From NCBI GenBank assembly GCA_021613375.1, contig CM038716.1:4301684-4365683 (forward strand): a stretch of DNA of 64,000 nt, read 5' to 3'. The DNA comes from Megaleporinus macrocephalus (taxonomy: Eukaryota > Chordata > Actinopteri > Characiformes > Anostomidae). The notes under the pieces are model-generated. The model was not told the DNA's origin. It saw nothing but the letters and a program-made list of their open reading frames with translations, and made no database searches. The translations under genes were made by a program, and so were the position numbers. Of this stretch, positions 1 to 12,239 are shown piece by piece; positions within the stretch are counted from its first letter, which is position 1; every line of letters starts with the position of its first letter.

Positions 1-129
1 CTCCTCTCTTAACGTACAACACCTCTCACATGTACAGTAATAACAATAGAACAATAATTTAATTATGTGTGCAACAACTCAAATGTGCAATAACTTCTAA
101 ACTCTTACTGCTGTATACAGTATATCTGT

Positions 130-525
130 ACTTATTATTATAGCCACAGTCACTTTATATTTTATTCTTCTATTGTATTATAAGACTTTATATATAAGCC
201 ACAGCCACTTTATATTTTATTTTTCTATTGTATTATAAGACTTTATATATGTGCCACAGCCACTTTATATTTTATTCTTCTATTGTATTATAACACTTTA
301 TATATGTGCCACAGTCATTTTATATTTTATTCTTCTATTGTATTATAAGACTTTATATATGTGCCACAGTCATTTTATATTTTATTCTTCTATTGTATTA
401 TAAGACTTTATATATGTGCCACAGTCATTTTATATTTTATTCTTCTATTGTATTATAAGACTTTATATATGTGCCACAGTCACTTTATATTTTATTCTTC
501 TATTGTATTACAAGATTTATATATG
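130..525. repeat. 55-bp AT-rich minisatellite, about 7 units
   Basis: Direct tandem repeat. The word GTGCCACAG recurs at 251, 306, 361, 416 and 471, an exact 55-bp period, with TATTTTATTCTTCTATTG in each unit. The first two units are more diverged. It is translatable in one frame only because stops happen to be absent, and I see no sign of a gene. Positions 1-129 hold AT-rich sequence with nothing recognisable. Confidence 0.93.
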
Positions 526-568
526 TGTACATATTGCAAATTTCTTTTTTGTTGTAAATTATTATTAG

Positions 569-609
569 AGGGGGATCAATAAAGTATTTCCGATTCTGGT
601 TCTGGTTCA
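569..609 (+). repeat. LINE-like 3' tail fragment
   Basis: The segment reads GGGGATCAATAAAGTATTTC followed by short CGATTCTG/GTTCTG repeats. This resembles the 3' end of fish L2/CR1-type LINEs, which finish in a short simple repeat. No coding part of such an element is visible upstream, so at most this is a severely 5'-truncated copy. Assignment is by resemblance only. Confidence 0.35.
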
Positions 610-737
610 ATCCTACAGTGAAACTAACTGTTTCTTCTTTTTTGCTGAGCTAATGAATAATTTGATGAGTTCTGCACTGATTGGCTGGTTTACAGTGAGA
701 CACTGTAATGATTACATAGAAGCAAAATATCAAAATA

Positions 738-934
738 GACAGAGATATCTCCATTTTTGTCGATTTTGAGTTTTCTACTTCATTTAAACTCGACAGTGGT
801 TGTTTACATTGTGTGAAAATTTTATGATTCATGAGCCAATAGAAGTGTTCTATTAAAAGTAAAGTATATTTTTGGTCTCTCCTGTAAAGTTGCAATTTTG
901 AAGATACTTGTTTTTCCTTGGACAGCGATGATAT
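738..934 (+). mobile_element. Short MITE (CTGTCCAATGAAA family), left end eroded
   Basis: This is a member of a short non-autonomous inverted-repeat family found at least six times here. The body words ATCTCCATTTTTGTCGATTT, CCAATAGAAGTG and AAGTAAAGTATATTTTTGG are shared with the copies at 14478, 42271 and 61121. The right end reads TTGGACAGCGATGATATA. The left terminal CTGTCCAAT is missing or mutated. Confidence 0.7.
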
Positions 935-1631
935 AAGTTAGATTAATATACTTATACTATTATACTATAGTTAACCATGCTGATGTTACTGCTATCTTAC
1001 TCGTATCCAACGTTGCCTTTACTAGCTACATTCTTTTGATGTCAACATCTACACAAAGTGAATTAAAGTTGTTACTCACTATGAAACTTTTATGTTTAAG
1101 ATGATCTGCTTCAATCAGCAAACAGTGATAAACTCACACAGCATGGCAGCTACTTACAGGTTACTGTTGGGGCTGTGATGCTACTAAAGGTGGAACTGTT
1201 TGTCTTTTCAGTCTCTTCAGTGTTATATACAAAAATGCTCGATATGTGGGAGATGAAGTTGCTTTGTATTCACCAGCTTGTTTTGCCAATTTTCCATAAA
1301 GATGAACTTCAGCCAACAGGTCTGCTGACAGGTTGGTTCATTGGGAAGGGAATGAAAAGTGCCAACATTGCCTTTACAGCCTGAAACAGTAGATTTCACC
1401 ACATAGTCCACTGTTTGCTGATGCTCTGTTGTGGTTGTATGTAAAAGTTGGGGGTGTAAATATTATCGAGTCTATAACAACACACTTAAAGATTTTGGAA
1501 TCCATCAATTTTACCATACCTCAGCAGGATTGTATTTGAAGGAGGAACAACAGGGTTTGAGATTGATGGTATTTACAGTTCCATGTACTGGACTCTCATT
1601 ATTCATACACTTTATTGCTATACATATTCAC
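935..1631. other. Non-coding stretch, nothing recognised
   Basis: Unique-looking AT-rich sequence. Short open frames near 1175-1411 on both strands have no recognisable domain, no splice context and no coding character that I can see. I do not call a gene. Confidence 0.5.
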
Positions 1632-2385
1632 TCACCCCTTTAAATGATTAAATTCAGGTGTTCCAATCAGTTCCATGGCCACAGGTGCACCTAGACATGC
1701 AGACTGCTTCTACACACATTAGTGAAAGAATGGGTCTCCCTCAGGAGCTCAGTGAACTCCAGCGTGGTACCGTCCAGTCGTGAAATTTACTCTAAATTCT
1801 AAATATTCCACAGTCGACTGTCAGTGGTATTATAACAAAGTTAAAGTGATAGGGAATTAAGTGGTAGCCATGTCAAATGATAGAGCGGGGTCAACAGATG
1901 CTGAAGAGCATAGTGCGCAGAGGTCACCAACTTTCTGCAGAGTTAATCACTACAGACCTCCAAACTTCATGTGGCTTTCAGATTAGCTGAAGAACAGAGC
2001 GTAGAGAACTTCATGGAATCGGTTTCCATGGCTGAGCAGCTGCATCCAAGCCTTCAATCACCAAGCGCAATGCAAAGTATCAGATGCAGTGGTGTAAAGC
2101 ACGCCGCCAATGGACTCAAGAGCAGAACTTGACTGGCCTGCACAGAGTCCTGACCTCAACCCGACGGACCAGCTAAATTAGAACTTAGATTAGTGTCTGA
2201 TTAGTGTCTGACCTTACAAATGAGCTCCTAAACCGTATGGAGAGACTTCCCAGAAGAGTTGAAGCTGTTATAGCTGTGAAGGGTGGACTGACATCATATT
2301 AAAGCCTGGATTAAGAATGGGATGCCACTCAAGTTCATATATGTGTGAAGGCAGATGAAGGAATACTTTTGGTAACATAGTGTAT
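1632..2385 (+). pseudogene. Decayed, internally deleted Tc1-like transposon
   Basis: A remnant of a Tc1/mariner-superfamily transposon of the common fish type. The landmarks follow the order expected in that family: a left segment AAATTCAGGTGTTCCAATCA; GAGCTCAGTGAACTCCAGCG near the start of the transposase gene; GAATCGGTTTCCATGGCTG and a GTGTAAAGC/CGCCGCCAATGGACTC segment in the middle; then GACTGGCCTGCACAGAGTCC, which encodes the D-W-P-A-Q-S-P motif; and CTTCCCAGAAGAGTTGAAG near the gene end. The right end reads AATACTTTTGGTAACATAG. The sequence jumps at about 2126 from the middle of the gene directly to the DWPAQSP region, removing the first two catalytic aspartates. Frameshifts and stops elsewhere make it non-functional. 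Family assignment rests on remembered motifs of fish Tc1 elements. Confidence 0.8.
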
Positions 2386-2929
2386 GTGCCATTCTAAGTA
2401 GTGTTTTTCATTTTATGGCACCTTTAGGAACCTGATGGGTCCAACTTCAACAATTCACAGTTTTGGCAAGGTGAATAAAGTAAATACAAGTTAAGTTTTG
2501 CTTGTAAATGGCAGGCAGTGGAGGGATAGTTTTTTTAATGAATTTTTTTAATTACATCATTTTGTTTTATAAAGTCACAAATCTGACCCTTCAGATCTGT
2601 AGTTTCCAACAAAGAATCTTAAACCATTGAGCAAAAGGATCTGCACTGTTAATCGCCCATTATTGTTTTACAGCATCCTACTGTAATCTGAGAGTTCTGT
2701 AGGTGGCGGTTCATTTGGTATGTAAAGCGTTATTGCCTGTTATGCAATTAAAATGATAATAATTGACATAGATTATGGCTTATAGAGTGGGCACACATAC
2801 ATACCCTTTGAGTTGAATGGGTTATGGGATTACATTAAAAATATAATATAATATAAATGACAAATTTAAAAGTTCAGACTTTGCTAGAGGCTAGACAATG
2901 AAAAGCCCGACAGCTTTTTGATAGAGGAT
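2386..2929. other. Non-coding stretch, nothing recognised
   Basis: AT-rich DNA with no open frame, repeat or RNA gene that I can support. Confidence 0.5.
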
Positions 2930-3430
2930 TATCAAACTTGTGGAAAGTGGAAGTGGAGTGTTTCGGGGGGCATGGGGGGTGGCGGTCTTCGGAGTCAACT
3001 GGCGGCACTTTGATCCGCACGGCGGCAGGTTCTGTCTGTGGGGGGGCCCACACGCGTCCCGCTGAAACCAATATGGCCTTCTTCCCCGCGTACAAAAGGA
3101 GGGCGTTTAGGGCTGCGGTGCCTTGTCTGCAGCGCGCTTGGGGCCGGCAGGGGGTCGGTGTGGCGCGACCAGGCCCAGGGCCGCGGTGGCCGTAGCGGGC
3201 TGCAGAGCGGGAGAGAGCGTTGGGCTTAATTGGCAGCATAGGCCCTGCAGGAGGCCATTGTTCGGATAAAAGAGGCTTAGCATGGCAGCGCGCGGGCCGG
3301 CCACTGAGTCAGCCTCTCCACGCGTCTGGAGTGTAATCGTCATGTGGGGGGAGGTGATTTTCTCCGAGGGAGAGGGTGTTAATAACGAGATAGGCTTTAA
3401 AGAAGGGGGGAGGACGGGAGGGGCCAGAGG
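2930..3430. promoter_or_regulatory. GC-rich island without a recognisable gene
   Basis: About 500 bp that is markedly more GC- and CpG-rich than the surrounding AT-rich DNA, containing words such as CACGCGTCCC, CCGCGTACAAAAGG and GCGCGCGGGCCGG. Open frames on both strands have no recognisable domain and look like consequences of the high GC. It could be a CpG-island promoter for an unannotated transcript or a distal regulatory element; the sequence alone cannot tell which. Confidence 0.35.
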
Positions 3431-4250
3431 GGGACCCCTGTGAAGAAGTCAAAAAGCGATGCTGACTTTGTTTTGACTTGGTATTGACGCGTGTGATTCA
3501 TAATCATCGGGCCTGTAGGCCCATCACTGCTGAAGAGGTGTGTAAAGTGCTAGCTGGCATGCAAAAGGTTCATACTTCTTGGTCTTTTCTCACAGTGATA
3601 GCACAGTATAACAAAACCTTGTGTCCCCAGAATGCTGTGTGCTAGTGGAGGTAAGAAAAGACTCAACTTTTATTCCAAAAGCCTTAATTCCAAGTCATTC
3701 CGAACCATTTCTGTTACATTTCTGTTATAAAATGACATTCAAAGCAAATAAAAGCATCTGGTTTTCATAAAAAATGATCAGAAGACACGACAGCGATGGT
3801 ATATGTGACTTCTCTCGTTGGATATTACTGTGTTGCTTATGTAAATTTGAACAGAGGTTCTTAATCTTGATAGCACAGCCACCCGTGCACAAACACAACC
3901 ACCCCATACGTAAGGAGCAACGCTTCTGACTCTTTCCTGGCGCGCACACACACGCACACCCTCCCGCTGCCTTTAACATTTTCTACAGCCCTTAACAAAC
4001 TCAGCAACAGGTTGCAGGCCCCCAGTGAGTGCGGCTTGTTGGCCAACAAACCCTGAACAGCCCCGGCTGGTCATTAGGGCTCTCTGTGGGGGTGTTTAGG
4101 GGAGAAAGAGCCCAGGCTGCAGGACAGCTGGGCCGGGGGCGCGGGGTTGAACGCCCAGGTATCTCCACCTGTACTCTCATTACCAGCCCTGAGCGCAAGC
4201 AATTAACTGCCCAACTGCTCCGTGGAGGGAGAAGGGAGGCTGTGGCGGGA
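3431..4250. other. Non-coding stretch, partly GC-rich
   Basis: No supported gene. Positions 4020-4240 are GC-rich (AGCCCCGGCTGGTCATTAGG, GGGCCGGGGGCGCGG) and could be regulatory. The short frames on both strands here are not convincing. Confidence 0.4.
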
Positions 4251-4254
4251 GATG

Positions 4255-4306
4255 AAGAGAGAGAGAGAGAGTGTGTGTGCATGTGTGTGTGTGTGTGTGT
4301 GTGTGT
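4255..4306. repeat. (GA)n/(TG)n microsatellite
   Basis: A short GA run (AGAGAGAGAGAGAG) passes into GTGTGTGTGT. Simple repeat seen directly. Confidence 0.95.
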
Positions 4307-4439
4307 CAGGGAGCTGGTTCATATGCAGCTAAAGATGTAGCACGCATCCTATGGGTGCACCTCCAGACACCCACAGTGATGGAGAAGGAGGGTCAGAGAG
4401 CAGAACAGGACTGAGATAATTCATTGATGTAGTGCATAG

Positions 4440-4830
4440 TTTATAGTGAATGAAACCCTTGACTAATAACACTTGCCCCCCAGTATTGAGCTGTCCCCTT
4501 CAATTACCTGCTTGTTCATGTTCACTTATCCCCGTTTTCAGCTTATTCGCTCCCTTCCAGACGTACGCACTCCCAGGCAGGGTGTATAAAACATATGCAG
4601 GCGGCCGAACAGGCCTTAAACGCAGACAGATTGACAGACAGGCAGGCCGCCTGGTTGGCAGACAGTGAGGGAGTAAGCTGGAGCATTAGGGAAGGTGGAG
4701 AGTGAAAAACCGCCATTCATATCACAATGGGGAACCTGACAAACAGCTCTGCCCTTAATTACCCAAGCTGCCATTTCTGCCTTTAATTAAAGCAGCTCTT
4801 AAAAGGCTGAATGGGACAGACACACAAACC
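4440..4830. promoter_or_regulatory. Candidate conserved non-coding element with homeodomain-type sites
   Basis: A non-repetitive segment with clustered TAAT cores, including CCTTAATTACCCAAG and CTTTAATTAAAGCAGC, and no coding potential. Developmental genes in sparse regions often have such elements. The call is inference from composition and motif density only, with no alignment behind it. Confidence 0.25.
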
Positions 4831-7300
4831 ATAGCGACTTAAGCATAAGCTCCCGATCGAGACTTCTGTCAAAATCTGGCACAAACGCTGCAGAGGTGCA
4901 TTTTGGGGATATAACTCTTTGTGAGAGATTGAAGGTTCTACTTAAAAAGGGATATAAAATGTAATCAAATTTTGATATTCAATTAAAAAACGAAAAATGG
5001 GAAAAAAGTTAAAGTTACAGTTGCTTTAGCCACAAAACAACACTAACAATAATAATAATATGTTAACACAATACAATATTAGCACGTATAAATGTAGTTT
5101 GACCCTTTGAGCCATCCCTTGTATTGAAGCATGAGGTCTTAAATGCATGTTTTATGTGATTCAGATCTGTTTTCAGGTCTTCTATTTTTTTAAGTTAATA
5201 GGCCGAACTAGGTCTATCACAATTATTACATAACTGCTAAATCGCTATTAATTGGGCAATTACTTCAATTACAACTACAAGCAGAGTGTTTAGTGGATGT
5301 GCTGAGCATATACACTGAAATAAAATAAAGCAGTACAATGTATCATTGAGATAATGCTTAGCGGACAGTGCTGAGTAATGTTGGTGTATTAGCTGTGTAG
5401 CTGATAATATCAGCTATTATTAGCTATTGATTGATAGCTCCCTAGTTAATTTGGCCACCTCTGGCTTGTACCTCAATAGATGCATGCAACGGACAAGTAA
5501 ATTGGCAATCACAAATATTTCAATTTCCAATATTTCTATATTTCAATTAAACAGTTTATTGGCAGCTAAAAAAATCATGATTGTAACAAGCCTAGAGCAG
5601 ACCATGCTGGACACTGCTCTGCAAGTCTATGAAGGAATGGATGAATTGATCCAGAGCTAACTGGAAAGCCACAGTATCAAGAAGCCCTCCATTGTATCAA
5701 AAAGCCCTGTATGAATGGCGAAAGCCACCCCATCGCCATTTCGGTTGGTGAGTTGTATGTTGGACTGTGCTCTGATAGAGCTCGTCTGCAGCTTCAACCC
5801 TGCAGGTGGATGAAGACCAAAGTAAAAATAGCCAAGACTGACCATGAGGCAGATTAAAAGATATGTGAACAGAGGCAGTCTCCAGAAGCTCTACAAGGAA
5901 AGTTTTTTTTGGTAGATCCATGTAGCCTGCACATCTCCAGAGCTCAGAACCTTCCAATGTGTGAGATTTTACAGACTACGAGTAAAAGTAGGCACCCAGA
6001 CTGGCAAATCCTAAACTCATACACATATATAAAGCTAAAACTAGCTTCTTATTGCATTGTGCAAAACACAAACACACACACACACATTTTACTGCTTTTG
6101 CTGGATCATTTATGGCTTACGAACCACCACAGTGCTGCCGAGTGAACCCCTTATAAAACAATGGCAGCACAATTGCATCAATGCAATATTATGAATATTC
6201 TATATACCTTTATTGGAAGGAACATGCAGCCGCTATAAATACAGCCAGTAGAAATATCGAATGAACTTGTTCTGGCTTGCACTAGCACCCACACCAACAA
6301 CACCCTAAAGGCCTTCCCAGGTTATTACATGCACAAAACTCAATGGTCTATGAAGCTGAACTTAAAAAAGAATTTACTCCTCCAGAGTGGAGCTGAACTA
6401 CAGGACACGAGACAGGACTGCTGGTATTTTACAAACAGAAAGTTCCGCAATTCGATTGCAATCGACTGAAATGCACAGGTTGCAGACACGGTTTAGCAGT
6501 CCCGCACACCCGAGCCATTCAAAATCAAGGACTGAAATTCAGTACATTTAGCTCAGAAATGCAGCGAATTTAAGTGATTACTCCTAGATCCTTTCATCAC
6601 CACCTCCGAACACACCCACAAACCCACCCACACACACACAGTGTATAGAGAGAGAGAGGTGTCAGGTGAAGAGAAGGGGGAACTCTAAGCTGTCTAATTG
6701 TGTGTTAGCGCGAGGTGGAATAAACACTAACACCCACGTCTCTCCTGCCTCTCGAGCTTCTCCTGTTCTCCTGTTGTTCCTCGCCCTTTTCGCCCATCCA
6801 GCCACCCCCACAACCCTTCACAAAGTCACTCTAACCCTGCAATTACCACCTGCAGAACACAAGCACACACAAACACACACACACATACTGACGTTTTTCA
6901 TATCCGAATCTTGTTTCTCCGAAATGACAACGTCAAGAAGAAGTCGATAATTGTAATGTTTATGAGAGCAACCAGATTTTATTTTAAGCCAATTTAGAAA
7001 TAAAAACAAACAGTAGGACCAACAGGTGTCCAGAGTGTCTCCCACCCCAGCTCCTGATACTGCTCTACCCCCTAGTTCTGTGCCTATTACACAGGGAGAC
7101 ACTGGGAGTGCTGTCTGTCAGTTATTGGCAGATCCAGGTAGAGATAGAGAGAGAGAGAGATAGGGAGTGAGTGTTATGCAAGAAGAGCAAACAAGTGTTT
7201 TTGTGGGGGGGGCGGCCTAGGGTGAGAGTTGGGGGTTATATGTTATCACTGCATTTTCGCTACACTCCCAATCCAATGCACACATACTTGCAGGCACTTG
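4831..7300. other. 2.5-kb non-coding stretch
   Basis: No supported gene. It contains small CA-rich patches near 6070-6085, 6630-6640 and 6860-6885. The short open frames (for example 5427-5660 and 6666-6950) show no domain and are interrupted by simple-sequence DNA. Confidence 0.5.
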
Positions 7301-7302
7301 TG

Positions 7303-7386
<84 letters not shown>
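7303..7386. repeat. (TA)n microsatellite, about 40 units
   Basis: An uninterrupted run of alternating T and A. It directly abuts the terminus of the Tc1-like element that follows. Open frames of alternating Tyr-Ile are artefacts. Confidence 0.98.
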
Positions 7387-7390
<4 letters not shown>

Positions 7391-8510
7391 CTGAAACACC
7401 TGGTTTTAGACCACAATCATTTATTAGTATGGTGTAGGGCCTCCTTTTGCAGCCAATACAGCGTCTATTCATCTTGGGAATAACATATACAAGTCCTGCA
7501 CAGTGGTCAGAGAGATTTTAAACCATTCTTCTTGCAGGACAGTGGCCAGGTCACTATGTGATGCTGGTGGAGGAAAACGTTTCCTGACTTGCTCCTCCAA
7601 AACACCCCAAAGTGGCTCTATAATATTTAGATCTGGTGACTGTGCAGGCCATGGGAGATGTTCAACTTCACTTTCATGTTCATCAAACCAATCTTTCACC
7701 AGTCTTGCTGTGTGTATTGGTGCATTGTCACCCTGATACATGGCACCGCCTTCAAGATACAATGTTTGAACCATTGGATGCACATGGTCCTCGAGAATGG
7801 TTCGGTAGTCCTTGGCAGTGATGCGCCCATCTAGCACAAGTATTGGGCCAAGGGAATGCCATGATATGGCAGCCCAAACCATCACTGATCCACCCCCATG
7901 CTTCACTCTGGGCATGCAACAGTCTGGGTGGTACGCGTCTTTGGATCTTCTCCACACCGTAACTCTCCCGGATGTGGGGAAAACAGTAAGGTGGACTCAT
8001 CAGAGAACAATACATGTTTCACATTGTCCACAGCCCAAGATTTGCGCTCCTTGCACCATTGAAACCGATGTTTGGCATCGACACGAGTGACCAAAGGTTT
8101 GGTTATAGCAGCCCGGCCGTGTATATTGACCCTGTGGAGCTCCTGACGGACAGTTCCGGTGGAAACAGGAAAGTTCAGGTGCACATTTAATTCTGCTGTG
8201 ATTTGGGCAGCCGTGGTTTTATGTTTTATGGATACAGTCCGGGTTAGAACCCAGCATCCCTTTCAGACAGCTTCCTCTAGCGTCCACAGTTAATCCAGTT
8301 GGATGTGGTTGGTCCTTCTTGGTGATCTGCTGACATTACCCTGGATACCGTGGCTCTTGATACATCACAAAGACTTGCTGTCTTCGTCACAGATGCGCCA
8401 GCAAGACGTGCACCAACAATTTGTCCTCTTTTGAACTCTGGTACGTCCCATAATGTTGTGTTATTGCAATATTTTACATCAGCTGCACTTACCATAGAAC
8501 TCAGTTGTTT
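7387..8510 (-). pseudogene. Tc1-like transposase gene, frameshifted, right end truncated
   Basis: A transposase of the Tc1/mariner superfamily, which cuts and pastes its element at TA dinucleotides. Reading on the minus strand, the N-terminal helix-turn-helix region begins at 8495 with MVSAADVKYCNNTTLWDVPE and includes KTASLCDVSRATVSRVMSA. A second frame (8184-7903) carries PVSTGTVRQELHRVNIHG and the first catalytic aspartate in FSDES. A third frame (7957-7469) carries GGGSVMVWAA, the second aspartate in QGDNAP and the catalytic glutamate in SPDLNIIEPLW, ending in a stop at 7469. All three DDE residues are present, but at least two frameshifts (one near 7950, one between about 8184 and 8277, where linker sequence is also degraded) break the gene. 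The left end touches the (TA)n array at 7386. The right end runs straight into the foldback element with no terminal repeat visible, so that side is truncated. Confidence 0.92.
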
Positions 8511-9176
8511 AACAATTACAGACTGTAGTTCATCTGATTCATTGCATGCATTGTTTATCCCCTTTCCTCCTGTTCTTCATGGTCAGGACCCCCCAAATGA
8601 CCACCACAGGGCAGGTACTATTAGGGAGGTGGAGCAGTCTCAGCACTGCAGTGACACTGATTTGAAGGTGGTTTGTTAGTGTCTGTTGCAGTGGTGCGAG
8701 TGGATCAGACTCAGCAGCGCTGCTGGAGCTTTTAAACACCTCAGCATCACTGCTGGACTGAGAATAGTCCTCCAGCCAACAGCATTCTGTTAGCACTGAT
8801 GAAGGACTAGTGGAACACAAACTGTGCAGCAACAGATGAGCAGTTGCCTCTGAGGCATGTCTATTAGAGTGGACAGTGAGTGGACACAGTGTTTAAACAC
8901 TTCAGCAGCACTGCTGTGTCTTGGTCCATTTATACCAGCCCAACACACACTAACACACCACCACATCAGTGTCACTGCAGTGCAGAGAATGACCCACCAC
9001 CCAAATTATATCTGCTCTGGTCCTGTGGTGGTCCTCCTCATTGAAGAACAGGGTAACAAAGCATACAGAGAATCAGATGAACTACAGTCTGTAGGTGTAG
9101 ATCTACAAAGTGCACCTGTGATGCAAAGGGAACAGATAAAATAAACAATGTGTGTAGATGCAAGAAGGTGGTTTAT
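8511..9176. mobile_element. Long-armed foldback (inverted-repeat) element
   Basis: The two halves are imperfect reverse complements. The left arm (about 8511-8755) starts CAGACTGTAGTTCATCTGAT and the right arm (about 8860-9095) ends with its complement ATCAGATGAACTACAGTCTG. Internal landmarks such as CTGCAGTGACACTGAT and its complement ATCAGTGTCACTGCAG match at equivalent distances. No transposase is encoded. Related copies lie at 35130-35640 and 45302-45945. The outer left terminus seems replaced by the adjoining Tc1 element. Confidence 0.85.
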
Positions 9177-9196
9177 ATAGTAAGCCATATGAGAGC

Positions 9197-9234
9197 TAGA
9201 GAAAGAAAGAGAGAGAGAGAAAAAGAGAGAGAGA
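9197..9234. repeat. (GA)n-rich microsatellite
   Basis: Interrupted run of AGAGAGAG with AAAGA breaks. Simple repeat seen directly. Confidence 0.9.
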
Positions 9235-9554
9235 TCTTATCTTTTGGTCAAGTTCAGCCTGGATGGATAATCACAACTGCCCCAATAAACAGGCTATTTA
9301 AAGAACCATTTGGCAATCAATGTACAGACATTTCCATAACACCCAACGGAACGGGCTGCTTTATTGCACGTCACTTCAGCACTGACATGATTGAGAAACC
9401 CACACGCTTCATATTATGACCCCATGGCTCATTTTGCTCTGTTTGGTTCAGATGGCTTCAGCTGATAAGTCGGACTCTGTGAGAACATGCATGACAATAC
9501 ACAATACACGCAATCCCCTTAGACAACGTTAATGTTTTTTCATTTGAAAACCTT

Positions 9555-10340
9555 TTCTGTATTCTGTATTGTTCTTTATTACTGTATTACTCTGTATTGC
9601 ACTGTAGTTTTTATCATTATGTATTACACTGTGTTCTGTATTATTCTGTAGTATTCTGTGTTCTGTATTTCCCTATTTTTTTTATTATTCTGTATTATTT
9701 TGTGCTCTGTATTTCCCTGTGTTCTGTATTATTCTGTATTATTTTGTGTTCTGTATTTCCCTATCTTTTGTATTATTCTGTATTACTTTGTATTCTGTAT
9801 TTCCCTATGTTCTGTATTATTCTGTATTATTTTGTGTTCTGTATTTCCCTATCTTTTGTATTATTCTGTATTACTTTGTATTCTGTATTTCCCTATGTTC
9901 TGTATTATTCTGCATTATTTTGTGTTCTGTATTTCCCTATATTCTGTATTATTTTGTATTATTTTGTATTCTGTATTTCCCTATATTCTGTATTATTCTG
10001 TATTATTTTGTATTCTGTATTTCCCTATGTTCTGTATTATTCTGTATTATTTTGTATTCTGTATTTCCCTGTATTCTGTATTATTTTGTATTCTGTATTT
10101 CCCTATGTTCTGTATTGTTCTGTATTATTTTGTATTCTGTATTTCAGTATGTTTTGTATTATTTTGTATCCTGTATTTCCCTATATTCTGTATTATTCTG
10201 TATTATTTTGTATTCTGTATTTCCCTATGTTCTGTATTGCTCTGTATTATCTTGTATTATGTATTTCCCTATGTTCTGTATTATTCTGTATATTTTATCC
10301 CTCTGTATTCTGTATTACTACTATATTACTATATTACTTC
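9555..10340. repeat. 43-bp T-rich minisatellite, about 17 units
   Basis: Units contain TTCCCTATGTTCTG, TATTATTCTGTATTAT and TTTGTGTTCTGTA, with a basic period of 43 bp and some shortened units. Because 43 is not a multiple of 3 and the unit lacks TAA, TAG and TGA on this strand, all three + frames stay open for 230-268 codons. These hydrophobic Cys/Tyr/Leu/Phe-rich frames are artefacts of composition, not a gene. Confidence 0.93.
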
Positions 10341-10845
10341 CCTGGAGTCTCTCGACTGGAGATTTTATCAGAATTAACCAAAATACTGCTGACTGGAAGT
10401 TAAATAAATAGGTGGTATCTGACTTTTGCAAAGTACTGTAATGAACAGGCAATTAAGGATTTTGTCAGTTGTGATAATCTCCAGGTGATTAGGCAAAACC
10501 TTGACCGAGGGTCACCAAGCTTATCAGACTGCTGCTGGTTATTATTCCAGTGAAGATGATCTGATTCCACTCTCTGTTTAACTACGAGGCAGCAATAGAG
10601 ACTGAAGTGTTCAATCAGATCATAAAACACAATCATTGTTAAAACAGTGGAACTATGTAAAATGTGTGAACGCTAAACTTTAGAGTGGCAGTGACGTCAC
10701 TGTCATGATTTTTAGTTTTTTATGTAATTTAAAATGTGTTACTGTTACGTTATTGGAACATTTCATGAGATATAAATAGAAATGTAGAAAAATATTCTGG
10801 TTCCATTGACTTACATTGAAAATGAAGAATTTTTTTTCTCTAAAG
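10341..10845. other. Non-coding stretch with a MITE relic
   Basis: Nothing coding. Positions about 10746-10845 carry a diverged piece of the CTGTCCAATGAAA MITE family (TTCCATTGACTTACATTGAA) that runs directly into the next (TA)n array. Confidence 0.5.

Positions 10846-10847
<2 letters not shown>

Positions 10848-10930
<83 letters not shown>
10848..10930. repeat. (TA)n microsatellite
   Basis: An uninterrupted alternating AT run of about 80 bp, preceded by the MITE relic. Confidence 0.97.
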
Positions 10931-10933
<3 letters not shown>

Positions 10934-11655
10934 AAATGATGTTGCACAGTACATCATACTATCCTGAACATTGTCAGCTTTTATTTATAGAACACCATCT
11001 GCATGTTTCTTTATGAAAACAGCTAAATTAGTCCCATTTAACTGGACTTAGTTAAACACAACTCATTTTTAAGTTTGAGATATAAATATTGGGGCATATT
11101 GTAAACATTGGCTGAAGTTCTGCAGCATATTTTCTATGTTGCCCACTTTACAGTAAGTGTATGCTTGTCCCCTTGTTTCCTTTGATGCTTTTTTATAACA
11201 CCTCCAATATCGAATATTACATTTTTAATTTTAACAGTTTTTTTTAAATCAAGAAAAATCATGTTATTGAGGAAAATGTTTTATTTCTATATTTATTTAA
11301 TAACATTTAGAGACAAATATAACCAGTGCTGCTTGTCTGCGTAAAGCAGGACAGGTTAGTAAGTACATATGTTTAGTAGTGCTGAGTTAAGTTGACTTGG
11401 TCAGTCAATGATTACAGTATGTGTGCATGTAGAGTGCAATGACTACCACAAGCTGTCTAAGAGTCTTGGAGGGGCAGATACTCACAATGAAAGGATCAAA
11501 ATGATGAAACACCAACCACAGTAACAACCAACAACCAAAAAATATAACAAGGAATATTACATTTACACTGTATTAGATTGGCTTGATCGAAATAGTGGTA
11601 TTATAAGTAGTTACCATCAAATTTAATTTTTTTATGCATTTAAATGGATCATCTG
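10931..11655. other. Non-coding stretch, nothing recognised
   Basis: AT-rich DNA without a supported gene or repeat. Confidence 0.5.
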
Positions 11656-11816
11656 CAATTGACATTGTTTTTATAATGAATGGGCCAATAGAAATGCACC
11701 AATATAGCTTGGAAAAACTTTAATTGACTTACATTAAAAGTAAAGAATGTTTTTGGCCTCTCCTGTAAAGTTGAAATTTTGGAGATACTTCTTTCTCATT
11801 GGACAGCGACAACATA
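11656..11816 (+). mobile_element. Short MITE (CTGTCCAATGAAA family), 5'-truncated
   Basis: Contains ATGAATGGGCCAATAGAAAT, TTGACTTACATTAAAAGTAA and GGAGATACTT, ending in CATTGGACAGCGACAACATA. The right terminus is intact and the left third is lost. Confidence 0.75.
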
Positions 11817-12239
11817 CATACCATTATTGTTAAATACAAATATCTTTTTAAATGAGCTGAACTCACTTGCTTACTTAACTTACTTTCACTTTTAATCTCT
11901 TCAATAGGGTGATGTTAGAGAGGGTCCTGTATATCTGGAGGTATACATTTGAAATCTGACTCACTGGTTAAACTGAAAGACTGAGGCAATAGCAGACAGA
12001 AACGAGGGCCAAGCAATGAATAGAGGGCCAAGAGAATGAGGCGAAACTCAGGAGCGGCTCAAGAGCAGGGTGGTCCTATTGTTGTGGCTGCTTGGTGTAT
12101 ATACACCAAATATAGATAAATACTAACACAGATGTACACCTGCATTCAAATATGGATGTATACCAACAACAAATATAACAATGTATATTATTATTAGTAC
12201 TATTACATTATACATCCCAGCAGTACATTATATGTATAT
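11817..12239. other. Non-coding stretch, nothing recognised
   Basis: No gene or named repeat supported before the 54-bp minisatellite begins. Confidence 0.5.

Noticed and set aside
7217..7483. Frames of alternating Tyr-Ile (also at 22473, 41243 and 46487)
   Set aside because: Direct translation of (TA)n microsatellites.
9597..10411. Three overlapping frames of 230-268 codons rich in Cys, Leu, Phe and Tyr
   Set aside because: All three + frames are open at once because a 43-bp tandem repeat lacks stop triplets. There is no start context, splice structure or domain.
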